64,000 nucleotides of DNA, from positions 3,960,001 through 4,024,000 of the forward strand of contig CP087965.1 in assembly GCA_024703855.1 (NCBI GenBank), read 5' to 3'. Shown here in pieces: positions 27,396 through 36,706 of the stretch. Every line of letters starts with the position of its first letter. Within the stretch, counting starts at the first letter, position 1. This DNA is from Polaromonas sp. P2-4 (GTDB lineage: Bacteria; Pseudomonadota; Gammaproteobacteria; Burkholderiales; Burkholderiaceae_C). A program made the position numbers and the translations under genes. Under the pieces are notes generated by a model. That model was not told the origin of the DNA, did no database searches, and saw nothing but the letters and a program-made list of their open reading frames with translations.

Positions 27396-28631
27396 ATGAG
27401 CACACCTTTTCCCACCATCAATGATTCCTTGCTTGCGGAGCAGGGCGGGCAGCCTTCCTTGCCTGTAGTGGAAAGTTTTTCTGCACCCGGCCCCTCTCCC
27501 CAAAGGGGCGAGGGAGCAAGAGGGGCGCTGACCGTGGTTTTGCCGGGCAAAGGGCCTTTGCTGACGCGTTCCGGCTGGAGCGCCTTTGTCATCGCGCTGA
27601 TCGCCGTCTGCGCCGTGGCCCCCGTGCTCAATCTCTGGGTGCCCGAAGGCCATGCGCTGCACCTGAGCACCTACGCCGTGGCGCTGCTGGGCAAGATCAT
27701 GTGCTACGCGATTTGCGCGCTGGCCATGGATTTGATCTGGGGCTACACCGGCATTTTGTCGCTCGGCCACGGCGTGTTTTTCGCGCTCGGCGGCTACGTG
27801 ATGGGCATGTACCTGATGCGCCAGATCGGCCTGGAGGGAAACTACAAGAGCAATTTGCCCGACTTCATGGTGTTCCTCGACTGGAAGACGCTGCCCTGGC
27901 ACTGGACCTTTAGCGACAGCTTTGCCGCCACCTTGGTCCTGATCGTCGCGGTGCCGGGCCTGGTGGCCTTTGTGTTCGGCTACTTTGCCTTTCGCTCGCG
28001 CATCAAGGGCGTGTATTTTTCCATCATCACGCAGGCCATGACCTTTGCCGCGATGCTGCTGTTTTTCCGCAACGAGACCGGCTTTGGCGGCAACAACGGC
28101 TTCACCGACTTCAAGCGCATCCTGGACATTCCGATTGCCACGCCTTCCATGCGCATGACGCTGTTTGTCATGACGGGGCTGACGCTGCTGGGCTTCTTTT
28201 TGTTCGCCAAATGGCTGGTCGGCAGCAAGTTCGGCCGCGTGCTGCAGGCGATTCGCGATGCGGAGACGCGGGTGATGTTCTCGGGCTACAGCCCGCTGGG
28301 CTACAAGCTGACCATCTGGGTGATCTCGGCCGTCATGTGCGGCGTGGCCGGGGCGCTGTATGTGCCGCAGGTCGGCATCATCAACCCCGGCGAAATGAGC
28401 CCGGCCAACTCGATTGAAATCGCCATCTGGGCGGCGGTGGGCGGCCGCGCCAGCCTGATCGGGCCGATAGTCGGCGCCTTCATCGTCAATGGCGCCAAGA
28501 GCTGGCTGACCGTGGCCTACCCCGAGTTCTGGCTGTATTTTCTGGGGGCGCTGTTCATTGGCGTGACGCTGTTCTTGCCCAACGGCGTCGTCGGGCTTGT
28601 TAAAAAACTGCGCAAGGGAGCTGAACAATGA
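27396..28631 (+). CDS. urtC: Urea ABC transporter permease UrtC (411 aa)
   Basis: LivM-type permease. Core segments: ICALAMDLIWGYTGILSLGHGVFFALGGY, RSRIKGVYFSIITQAMTFAAML, AIRDAETRVMFSGYSPLGYKL, NPGEMSPANSIEIAIWAAVGGRASLIGP and LPNGVVGLVKK. Residues 1-58 form an unusual N-terminal leader. Part of it (GPSPQRGEG) is the translation of a CCCTCTCCCC/GGGGCGAGGG palindrome, so a small repeat seems to have inserted in frame. The stop overlaps the urtD start (ATGA). Otherwise complete. Confidence 0.93.
   Translation: MSTPFPTINDSLLAEQGGQPSLPVVESFSAPGPSPQRGEGARGALTVVLPGKGPLLTRSGWSAFVIALIAVCAVAPVLNLWVPEGHALHLSTYAVALLGKIMCYAICALAMDLIWGYTGILSLGHGVFFALGGYVMGMYLMRQIGLEGNYKSNLPDFMVFLDWKTLPWHWTFSDSFAATLVLIVAVPGLVAFVFGYFAFRSRIKGVYFSIITQAMTFAAMLLFFRNETGFGGNNGFTDFKRILDIPIATPSMRMTLFVMTGLTLLGFFLFAKWLVGSKFGRVLQAIRDAETRVMFSGYSPLGYKLTIWVISAVMCGVAGALYVPQVGIINPGEMSPANSIEIAIWAAVGGRASLIGPIVGAFIVNGAKSWLTVAYPEFWLYFLGALFIGVTLFLPNGVVGLVKKLRKGAEQ
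27490..27514. repeat. Short GC palindrome within urtC
   Basis: CCCCTCTCCCC AAA GGGGCGAGGG, a palindrome that is usually intergenic in proteobacteria, lies inside the first 60 codons of urtC and keeps the reading frame. Confidence 0.65.
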
Positions 28632-29507
28632 CCCCCGATCTGCTGGAGGAGGGCGCCCGCCGCGTTCAAGAGCACCAGGCGCTGGTGGCCCGTCAGAACA
28701 ATACCGCCTCGGGTGGGCGCAATGCCAGCACCGGCCGCATCGCCACGCCCGGCGAGGTCGATGTCGCCCATGGCCGCATCCTGTACCTGCAGGATGTGAG
28801 CGTCAGCTTCGACGGCTTCAAGGCCATCAACAAGCTCAGCCTGGACATCGCGCCGGGGGAGCTGCGCTGCATCATCGGCCCGAACGGCGCGGGCAAGACA
28901 ACCATGATGGACATCATCACCGGCAAGACCCGGCCCGACGAGGGCACGGTGTTTTTCGGCAGCACGATTGATCTGCTGCGCCACAAGGAGGCCGAGATTG
29001 CGCAGCTGGGCATTGGCCGCAAGTTCCAGAAACCGACGGTGTTCAGAGCAGCTCACGGTGTTCGAGAACCTGGAGCTGGCGCTGAAAACCAACAAGGGCG
29101 TGAAGGCGTCGATGTTCTTTCGGCTCGACTCTGTGCAAAGCGACCGGCTGGCTGAAATCCTGGTGACGATTCACCTGGCCGACAGTGTCAACCGGCTGGC
29201 GGGTAACCTGAGCCACGGGCAAAAGCAGTGGCTGGAAATCGGCATGCTCTTGATGCAGGATCCGAAGCTGCTGCTGCTTGACGAGCCGGTGGCTGGCATG
29301 ACGGACGAGGAAACGGCGCGCACCGCCGAGCTGTTTTTGACGCTCAAGGGCAAGCATTCGCTGATGGTGGTCGAGCATGACATGAGTTTTATCCGCACGA
29401 TTTCCGAGATTGTCACGGTGCTGTGCGATGGCTCTGTTTTGGCGCAGGGGACGCTGGACCAGGTGCAGGCGGATGAGCGGGTGATTGAGGTGTATCTTGG
29501 GCGGTGA
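28628..29507 (+). CDS. urtD: Urea ABC transporter ATP-binding protein UrtD (frameshifted)
   Basis: ATPase subunit. A ~48-residue extension precedes the domain: ILYLQDVSVSFDGFKAINKLSL, Walker A GPNGAGKTT, GIGRKFQKPTVF, signature LSHGQKQWLEIGMLL, Walker B LLLLDEPVAGMTDEE and H-loop MVVEHDMSF. One extra A near 29045 breaks TVF-EQLTVFENLELAL. The ATG overlaps the urtC stop. In most genomes urtE follows at once; here a 666-base inverted-repeat element intervenes. Confidence 0.92.
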
Positions 29508-29562
29508 TTCTTGTCCTGTTCGGGCTGGCTGGTTGATCTCGGGCGTTCTGCTGGGGCCGGTT

Positions 29563-30228
29563 GGCCGGGAATCGCCCGGCGGCGACTCACTTTTAGCGAA
29601 ACCCACGATGCGGGTTTTCTTTGTTCGCCAAAGGCGCGCTGCAGGCAGGGGTTTGCTCACTTCGCGCAGCGAAGTTACGCAAACACCAAAAGTAAGCAAA
29701 GAAAGGCGACCCGGCTGTCTGGGTCCCTTCGCTGCGCTACGGGCAACCTGCGCTGCCTGAGAAAAACGGGGGTCCGCACAAACTCGGCTATCGCCTCAAA
29801 CAGCGCGGCCCTGATCCCGTTTTTCTCAGGCATCACAGGCCCAGACAGAACGGGACAGGCGGGGATGAAAGCCCAAACAGCCAAACAGTCAAACAGCCAC
29901 GCCACCCGGGTTTCAGTCATGAATGCTACGAATTCAATAGCTTCTTGCGCACAGCCTATCTGCGCAAGAAGCACTTTTGACTCCGAATTCGGGCCCGAAT
30001 TCCTTCCCCACCCCGTCCTGGCTGGGCCTGTGCTGGGCGAGCAAAGCGGGATCAGGGCTCGTGCTTGTCTGAGCCGAAGGCGAGTTTGCACGAGACCCCC
30101 GCTTTGCTTGACCAGCACAGGTTGCCTGAAGCGAAGCGCAAGGCCCCAGACTGCGGGTCGCCTTTTCTTTGCTTACTTTCTTTTGGCGAAGCAAAAGAAA
30201 GTGAGTCGCCGCCGGGCGATTCCCGGCC
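29563..30228. repeat. Long inverted-repeat element (~666 bases) between urtD and urtE
   Basis: The arms at about 29563-29854 and 30012-30228 are inverted, imperfect copies: GGCCGGGAATCGCCCGGCGG, GGCGACTCAC, AAGTAAGCAAAGAAA, GGCAACCTG and CACAGGCCCAG occur in both. The centre has AAACAG triplet-like repeats and one dispersed hairpin core (29924-29950). No transposase. Elements of this kind occur between genes in Comamonadaceae. It separates two ATPase genes of one operon and would form a very long hairpin in the mRNA. Confidence 0.8.
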
Positions 30229-30271
30229 TCCTAACTTTGCATACCTCTGCTGCTAATCTGGGAACAAAGTC

Positions 30272-30961
30272 ATGCTGACAGTCAAAAACATCAACCAGTA
30301 CTACGGCGGCTCCCACATCCTGCGCGACGTGAGCATGGAGTCCCACCTCGGCAAGGTCACGGTGCTGCTCGGCCGCAACGGCGTGGGCAAAACCACGCTG
30401 CTCAAGTCGCTGATGGGCCTGGTCCCCATCAAGACTGGCACCATCGAATTCGACGGCAAGCCAATCCAGGGCGCCACGCCTTACGAGCGCGCAAGAGCAG
30501 GCATAGGTTTTGTGCCGCAGGGGCGCGAAATTTTGCGCGGCTGACGGTGGAAGAAAACTTGCGCATGGGCCTGGCCTACAAAAGCGCCAGCACGCCGATT
30601 CCGGCGGAGCTGTATGAGTTGTTCCCGGTACTCAAGCAAATGCTGAACCGGCGCGGCGGCGATCTTTCAGGCGGGCAGCAGCAGCAGCTGGCCATCGCCC
30701 GCGCGCTGGCGGCCAAGCCCAAGCTGCTGATTCTCGACGAGCCGACCGAGGGCATTCAGCCCAGCATCATCAAGGACATCGGCCGCGTCATCCGCATGCT
30801 GGCCGACCGGGGCGATATGGCGATCCTGCTGGTGGAGCAGTACTACGACTTCGCGCAAGAGCTGGCCGACGACTACCTGGTAATGGAGCGCGGCGAGTTC
30901 ATTGCGCGGCCCGGGCAAGGACATGGAAGCCAAGGGCGTGCGCCAATTGGTGGCGATTTAG
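30272..30961 (+). CDS. urtE: Urea ABC transporter ATP-binding protein UrtE (frameshifted twice)
   Basis: LivF-type ATPase: MLTVKNINQYYGGSHILRDVSME, Walker A GRNGVGKTT, VPQGREI, signature LSGGQQQQLAIARAL, Walker B LLILDEPTEGIQP and LVEQYYDFA. One base is missing near 30536 (GREIF-RLTVEENLRMG). A second break near 30906 in a GC run restores EFIARGPGKDMEAKGVRQLVAI and the TAG at 30959. Promoter or read-through across the upstream repeat element is unknown. Confidence 0.92.
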
Positions 30962-30990
30962 CCGTCCGTCCGTTCGCCTCGGCACATCCC

Positions 30991-31023
30991 AGAAAGAAGC
31001 CCGGCTGAACCGGGCTCCTTTCT
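30991..31023 (+). terminator. Rho-independent-type terminator of the urt operon
   Basis: Stem AGCCCGG / CCGGGCT with a CTGAA loop, extended by AGAAAG / CTTTCT, then TTGTTGG. It lies 30 bases after the urtE stop. Confidence 0.75.
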
Positions 31024-31119
31024 TGTTGGCGTGGCTTGTTTCTGTAGCTTCTTTGAGGGGAACGTAGAATCTCGCCGGTCGCCCATTCCGACGCGGGCAT
31101 ACAAAAAAACTAAACCCAT

Positions 31120-31965
31120 ATGCCCTTGCTAGCGCTGGACAACTGGCTTCTCAAGCCGCAGATTCAAACCGGCTTGTCGGGCTTTCGCCGCTTCCTGGTG
31201 GAGTTCGGCTATTTCGGCCTCAAGGAAGCGCGGGCTTGCCTGTTCGCCGGCCTGTTCTTTGCGGCGGTGTTCCTTGTGCCGCGGGCCGGCGTGGCCGGCA
31301 TTCCGCGCTACGACTTGTTGCTCATCATCGCGCTGCTCATTCAGGGCTGGATGGTGCTGGCCAAACTGGAAACGCTGGATGAACTCAAGGCCATCTGCCT
31401 TTTTCATCTGGTGGGGTTTGCCCTGGAGGTTTTCAAGACCTCCAGCGGTATCCGGTCCTGGAGCTACCCGGACTTTGCCTATACCAAGCTGTTTGGGGTG
31501 CCGCTGTTTTCCGGCTTCATGTATGCGGCCGTTGGCAGCTACATCATCCAGGCGTGGCGGCTGTTTGACCTGCGGGTGAAACATCATCCGCCGCACTGGA
31601 TGGCCGGCGTGATTGCGCTGCTCATCTATGGCAATTTCTTCAGCCACCATTTCATCGGCGATTACCGCTGGTATATCGCAGCGTGTTTGGGGGGCTTGTA
31701 CGCCCGCTCAGCGGTCATATTCCGGCCGTTTGACCAGGACAGGCGCATGCCTTTGCTGCTGTCGTTTGTGCTGATCGGGTTTTTCATCTGGCTGGCCGAG
31801 AACATCAGCACGTTTTTCAGTCTATGGAGCTACCCCAACCAGCTGGGTGCGTGGTCTGCCGTGCATGTGGGCAAGTGGAGCTCCTGGTCGTTGCTGGTGG
31901 TCATGACTTTCACCATCGTGGCCAACCTGAAGCATGTCAAGGAGCGCATTCATGTGCCTGAATAA
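31120..31965 (+). CDS. DUF817 membrane protein (281 aa)
   Basis: About eight hydrophobic segments with the conserved DUF817 blocks FLVEFGYFGLKEARACLFAG, LFHLVGFALEVFKTSSGIRS, SYPDFAYTKLFGVPLFSGFMYA and IRLWSYPNQ-like AENISTFFSLWSYPNQLGAW. Family function is unknown. A short gap separates it from the DUF2809 gene, suggesting a two-gene unit. Confidence 0.9.
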   Translation: MPLLALDNWLLKPQIQTGLSGFRRFLVEFGYFGLKEARACLFAGLFFAAVFLVPRAGVAGIPRYDLLLIIALLIQGWMVLAKLETLDELKAICLFHLVGFALEVFKTSSGIRSWSYPDFAYTKLFGVPLFSGFMYAAVGSYIIQAWRLFDLRVKHHPPHWMAGVIALLIYGNFFSHHFIGDYRWYIAACLGGLYARSAVIFRPFDQDRRMPLLLSFVLIGFFIWLAENISTFFSLWSYPNQLGAWSAVHVGKWSSWSLLVVMTFTIVANLKHVKERIHVPE

Positions 31966-32019
31966 GTTCGGCTGGGGTCGTCGTTGCGGCGGGGTGAATG
32001 CGATGGATTTGCCAGCGTC

Positions 32020-32422
32020 ATGAAGCTTGGCTTCGACCGCGAGGCCTTGTGCTGGGCGCTGCTGATTTTTGGGGTGGAAGGTGTTGATCGCCACCGCCTG
32101 GTCGCACCACCGCTGGCTGCGCGGCTTTTTTGGCGACATGCTGGCGGTGGTCTGGGTGTATTTCCTGCTCAAGGCCTTTCTGGAGGCCAAGCGCCATGTG
32201 CTGGCCCTCACTGCTTTCTCGGTGGGCTGCCTGGTGGAGCTTGGCCAGTATGTGGCCGCTGTGAATGGCTGGCATACGGCCAACCCGGTACTCAGAACAG
32301 TGCTGGGCTCCGTGGCGGACTGGATGGACGTACTGGCTTACGCGGGAGGCTTTTTGCTGGTACTGGCCTATGAAGCCCTGCGTTCCCGGATTGCGCCAGA
32401 AGTGGCTGGAAACAGGCCCTAA
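32020..32422 (+). CDS. DUF2809 membrane protein (frameshifted)
   Basis: ATG 32020 gives MKLGFDREALCWALLIFGVE. After removing one G near 32072 it continues VLIATAWSHHRWLRGFFGDMLAVVWVYFLLKAF, then ALTAFSVGCLVELGQYV and VADWMDVLAYAGGFLLVL. The FGD...VEL.Q...D.LAY pattern fits DUF2809, a small four-helix membrane family. Function unknown. Confidence 0.82.
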
Positions 32423-32447
32423 AGCCCAGCGAAGCGAGTGGCCGCTT

Positions 32448-32909
32448 TTATTGCGCTGCCGGAGCGATCACTATTTCGGCTTTGCGGATCACGCCGCCGC
32501 CAGCAACACTGCCCTCGGCATTGGCGTCACTGGCGATGCGTGCCTTGCAAGCGATCTGATCATCTTCATTTTTGAACACGTCACAGCGCTTCAGGGCGTT
32601 GGCTGCAAACTGCCCAACGTTGTCAACCTTGCCGGCGCGCTTGGCGGCATTGGCGTTTTTGGCTTCGGTCATGCAGGTGGTTCTGTCTTGTTGGGTTTTG
32701 CCGCTTTTGCAGGCGGCCATCTCGCTTTTCTCATTGCCTGTGGCGTCAATGCCGGTCGTGCCGGTTGCTATCTGGGCAGAAGCGATTTGCGCCGTGGCGG
32801 TCATGGCCAGCAGGGCTGCCAGCCCAAAATAGGCCACGCTTTTGCCCAGGCGGTTGAGCCTGCCGGGACGGGCAGGGCGAACAGGGGAGAAATGGATCAC
32901 TGAAAACAT
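32448..32909 (-). CDS. Small exported protein with four cysteines
   Basis: I chose ATG 32909 because a signal peptide follows (RLGKSVAYFGLAALLAMTATAQIASA/Q). The mature part has MAACKSGKTQQDRTTCMTEAKNANAAKRAG and LKRCDVFKNEDDQIACKARI, i.e. two C-x(8-11)-C pairs likely to form disulfides. Similar short proteins occur in Burkholderiales; function unknown. Confidence 0.75.
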   Translation of the reverse strand: MFSVIHFSPVRPARPGRLNRLGKSVAYFGLAALLAMTATAQIASAQIATGTTGIDATGNEKSEMAACKSGKTQQDRTTCMTEAKNANAAKRAGKVDNVGQFAANALKRCDVFKNEDDQIACKARIASDANAEGSVAGGGVIRKAEIVIAPAAQ

Positions 32910-33117
32910 GGTCAAACTCCTTGTTTGAATCTTGATGACTGGAGTCTGGGACACGCGCCGGGTTCTTCATGAAAGGAATAACTCCCGCTACTGCCGTGCC
33001 CCACGCCGATTACGGCTGTAGGACAGGTCTTTCAATGGGGCTTAATTCTCTGGAAACAGGCAAAGCCTTATAACCAGAGTTCATAAGAAGGCCGCTGTGT
33101 CTGCGCTTTAACCCGCT

Positions 33118-33946
33118 TTACATTGACCAGATGCGCGGACTGGACGCCGCCTGCTGCCAGAAATGGCCGCGCCAGGCCAGCCACACTTGTTTGAGCAGTG
33201 CCATGGCGGGCTCAACCAGAGGTGCCAGCACCCTGACGACGACGATTTGCCCATCCGGGCTGGTGGCGCCGGCCGTGGCGCACAAGGGGTGCGCTTCAAT
33301 GACCTGGCGCGCCTTGTCCAGCGCCTCTTGTCGGCGATTGCGCTCCAGTTTGCTGCCCGCCACAAAAAGAGCGAGGCCATGCAGCGTTGCCCGGCCAGGC
33401 CGAGCGGGCTGTTCATTAGCAGGGTGTCGCTGGCTTGGAGGCGCGCACGTTCCAGCCACACGCCGGGCACTTCAATGTGCTGGCAAAAGCTGCCTTTCTC
33501 GAACGGCAGGTTGGCGGCGGGCAGGCCGAGTGCGGTGACGTCCCAGCCTATCAGTTCGGCGCCGGGCGCCAGTGTCATGGTCAGGCGGTTTTCAGCCAGG
33601 CAGCCGCTGTAGCAAATCGCCTCCAGCGGCAGCCACTCCATCGCGCGCCGGGTTCCAGCACGAGGTGGGTGCGCTGCAGTGCGGGCTCGCCTGAAGAGCG
33701 GTAAAAGCGTGTGGCACCGGGTGTGGTGACCAGGCCGTGCGCACCCGCACCCACGGTGAATTTCAAATCCAGCGTGTCGCCGCCGACCAGCCCGCCGGGT
33801 GGGTGCACGATGACGTTGTGGCAAATAGCGTCGCCTTCGGGGTACAGGCTTTGCAAAATGCGCAAGGGCCCGTTGTGGCGGAAGTGGGCGACTGTCTTCC
33901 CGGCTTGCCGTGTGTAGTCGAGAGCTAGGGTCGCGTTCCAGGTCAT
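33118..33946 (-). CDS. ureD: Urease accessory protein UreD (frameshifted twice)
   Basis: Urease nickel-insertion accessory factor: TRFYRSSGEPALQRTHLVLEPGAR, MEWLPLEAICYSGCLAENRLTMTLAPGAELIGWDVTALG, LMNSPLGLAGQRCMASLF and RRQEALDKARQVIEAHPL. One base is missing near 33645 and one T near 33375. No ureABC genes follow on this strand: the next gene downstream encodes the small exported protein. UreD therefore appears separated from the urease operon, although it lies close to the urea importer. Confidence 0.87.
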
Positions 33947-33980
33947 GGGCCAAGTTTAACGTGGGTTATTGGCCTGTCAT

Positions 33981-34033
33981 GCTATCGAATTTATAGCTGC
34001 TTGCGCCCATTGTGTATGGGCTAGAGGCCTATT
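33981..34033. repeat. Dispersed hairpin repeat, full-length copy
   Basis: GCTATCGAATTTATAGCTGC, TTGCGCCCATTGTGTATGGG and CTAGAGGCC. The best reference copies are this one and 42171-42232. Confidence 0.8.
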
Positions 34034-34107
34034 TCATCATGAATTCAGGTTGCGGCAGCCGTTTTCGGTATTACCGGGGCTGCCGCGAACCCGAACTCAG
34101 CCACGCA

Positions 34108-36706
34108 TCAGGCTGCGACCACCTGGTCCTGGGCTTCCTTGACGCGCTGCGCGAGGTGGTCCAGCGCTTCCTGCACCTGGTCCACCAACACCAGGCACAG
34201 GTCACCGGGCTGCAGGCGCGCCAGTGCGGTGTCAATCGCCAGGAACTCGCCACGGATTTCGTCAATGCGCTGGGTGCGGCTGGCAGCTGCCAATCCGTCG
34301 CGCAGCAGCGCCATCACTTCACCATCGGCGCGGCCTGCGCTGGGCGGCATCCTGGTAAAGAATGACCTCGTCAAACGCCGCACCCAAAATGACGGTCTGG
34401 CCTGTGATGTCGCTGTCGCGCCGGTCGCCGGCACCGCTGATGACGACGCTGCGGCGCTGCCCGGGCGTGACGGGCATGGCATCCACGGCGGCCACCAGGG
34501 CGCGCATGGCGTCGGGGTTGTGGCCGTAGTCGGCAATCACGGTGGCACCGCGCAAGGCCATCACATTGAAGCGGCCTGGCGCGTTGTGCGCATCATTGAC
34601 AAAGCTGGCCAAGCCGCTTTTCAGCGTGTCCCAGTTGACGCCTGCCGCCCAGGCCGCCGCCACGGCGGCCATGGCGTTTTCCACCTGAAAACCAATGCTG
34701 CCGCCCCGCGTGATGGGAATGCCCTGCAGTGGGATGCGCTCTACCCCCGCGCCTTCGGCGGCGACCAGCATGGTGCCATCCACATGCACGGTGCGCTTGC
34801 CCTGCGCGCGGTGGGTGGCCATCAGTGGGTGGTGGCGGTCTGCCGCAAAAAGATCACTTTGCCGGGGCAGGTCGCGGCCATGTCGGCGACGATGGGGTCT
34901 GCGGCATTGAGCACCGCATAACCGGTGGGTGACACGTTTTGCACCACCACGCGTTTGAGCACGGCCAGGTCTTCCACCGTGGTGATGTAGTTCAGCCCCA
35001 GGTGGTCGCCGCTGCCGATGTTGGTGACGACTGCCACTTCGCAGCGGTCAAAACCCAGGCCTTCGCGCAGCACGCCGCCGCGGGCAATCTCAAACACCGC
35101 AGCATCTACGTCGGGGTGCATCAGCACGTTGCGGGCGCTTTTGGGGCCGCTGCAGTCGCCGCTGTCGGTCTGCCGGCCATTGACCCAGACGCCGTCGGTG
35201 TTGGTCATGCCGGTGCGCAGGCCGCTGGCCGCCAGCAGGTGGGCAATCAGCCGTGTGGTGGTGGTTTTGCCATTGGTGCCGGTGACGGCTATCACGGGCA
35301 CGCGGCCGTTGTCTCCTGCCGGAAACAGCTCGTTGATCATGGCCACGCCGACGGCGCGCCCCTTGCCGTAGGACGGCGAGAGGTGCATGCGCAAGCCGGG
35401 CGCGGCATTGACTTCGACCACGCCGCCGTTTTGCGATTCAAGCGGGTGCAACATGGTTTCGCAGACCACATCGACGCCGCAGATGTGCAGGCCCACCATT
35501 TGCGCCGCCGCCACGGCGCGGGCCGCCACGGCAGGGTGCACGTCGTCGGTCACATCGGTGGCGGTGCCGCCGGTGCTCAGGTTGGCGTTGTTGCGCAAAA
35601 TGACGCGTCGGCCTTTGGCGGGAATCGATTCAGGCGTGAGCCCCTGCACGTCGAGCCGCGCCACGGCGATGTCGTCAAAACGGATTTTGGTCAGCGAGGT
35701 GGAATGGCCTTCGCCGCGCCGCGGATCCTGGTTGACGATGTCCACCAGTTCGCGCACGGTGTGCAGGCCGTCGCCCACCACCTGCGGCGGCTCACGCCGC
35801 GAAGCCGCCACCAGCTTGTCGCCCACCACCAGCAGGCGGAAGTCGCTGCCGGGCAAAAACTTTTCGACCATGACCTCGCCATGCTCGGCTGCGGCCCGGT
35901 AGGCAATCTCTAGGTCTTCGCGACTGGCGACGTTGACCGTCACGCCCTTGCCCTGGTTGCCGTCTTGCGGCTTCACCTGCAACCGGCAGGCCGATTTGCT
36001 GGGCCAGGCCCCAAGCGTCGTCGATATCGCTCACGGGCCGGCCCAGCGGCACCGGCACGCCGGCGGCGCGCAGCAGCTTTTTGGTGAGGTCTTTGTCCTG
36101 CGCAATCGATTCGGCCACGGCGCTGGTGGCGTCGAGTTCGGCGGCCTGGATGCGACGCTGGCGCGAACCCCAGCCGAACTGCACCATGCTGCCTTTGGTC
36201 AGGCGGCGGTAGGGAATGCCGCGCGCCACGGCTGCATCCACAATGGCGCCGGTGCTGGGGCCCAGCCGCTCGTCTTCATCGAGATCGCGCAGCTGGGTAA
36301 TGGCGGCGTCGAGGTCAAAGGCGTTTTCGCGCAGGGCCGCGTGAATCAGGGTCTGGGCCAGCTCCAGCGCCAGACGGCCCACGGCCTCTTCGCTGTACTC
36401 CACCACGACCTGGTAGGTGCCTGGTTCCACCGTGGTCGCCGTGTGGCTGAAGGTGACCGGGCAACCGGCGGCCGCTTGCAAGGCCAGCGTGGCCGCTTCC
36501 AGCACATGGGCCAGCGAGACCGGGCCGCCATGGCCGGTCTGGCGCAGTGCGCCCATGCCGGGGAACAGCGCGCGCACGCGGGGCTCAAAACCGGGCAGTT
36601 TATCGACGGCGCATTCGTCCGCGTTGCAGGCCACGATGGCTTCCAGCGCCGTGTGGCGGCTCCAGAGGTTGGGCCCGCGCAGGGCCCGGATGCGGGACAC
36701 TTCCAT
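34108..36706 (-). CDS. Cyanophycin synthetase-like protein CphA' (frameshifted three times)
   Basis: Second cyanophycin-synthetase-type gene. N-terminal domain MEVSRIRALRGPNLWSRHTALEAIV; ATP-grasp with TKKLLRAAGVPVPLG, VKPQDGNQGKGVTV and GVVEVNAAPGLRMHLSP; Mur-ligase domain with the P-loop VTGTNGKTTTTRL, HPDVDAAVFEIARGGVLREGLGFDRC, DYGHNPDAM and GDRRDSD. Breaks: one extra G near 35985, one missing base near 34822, one extra A near 34345. Its ATG shares TAATG with cphA. Pairs of cphA homologues are known in Burkholderiales; whether this one polymerises cyanophycin or a variant is not shown. Confidence 0.88.

Noticed and set aside
26658..28628. A 656-codon open frame antisense to urtB/urtC
   Set aside because: Low-complexity His/Gln/Arg/Ala-rich translation typical of the reverse frame of a high-GC gene; the sense strand encodes conserved permeases.
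29876..29912. CAAACAG-type tandem units resembling a CRISPR seed
   Set aside because: Units are 7-9 bases with no spacers and no cas genes; simple tandem repeat inside the inverted-repeat element.
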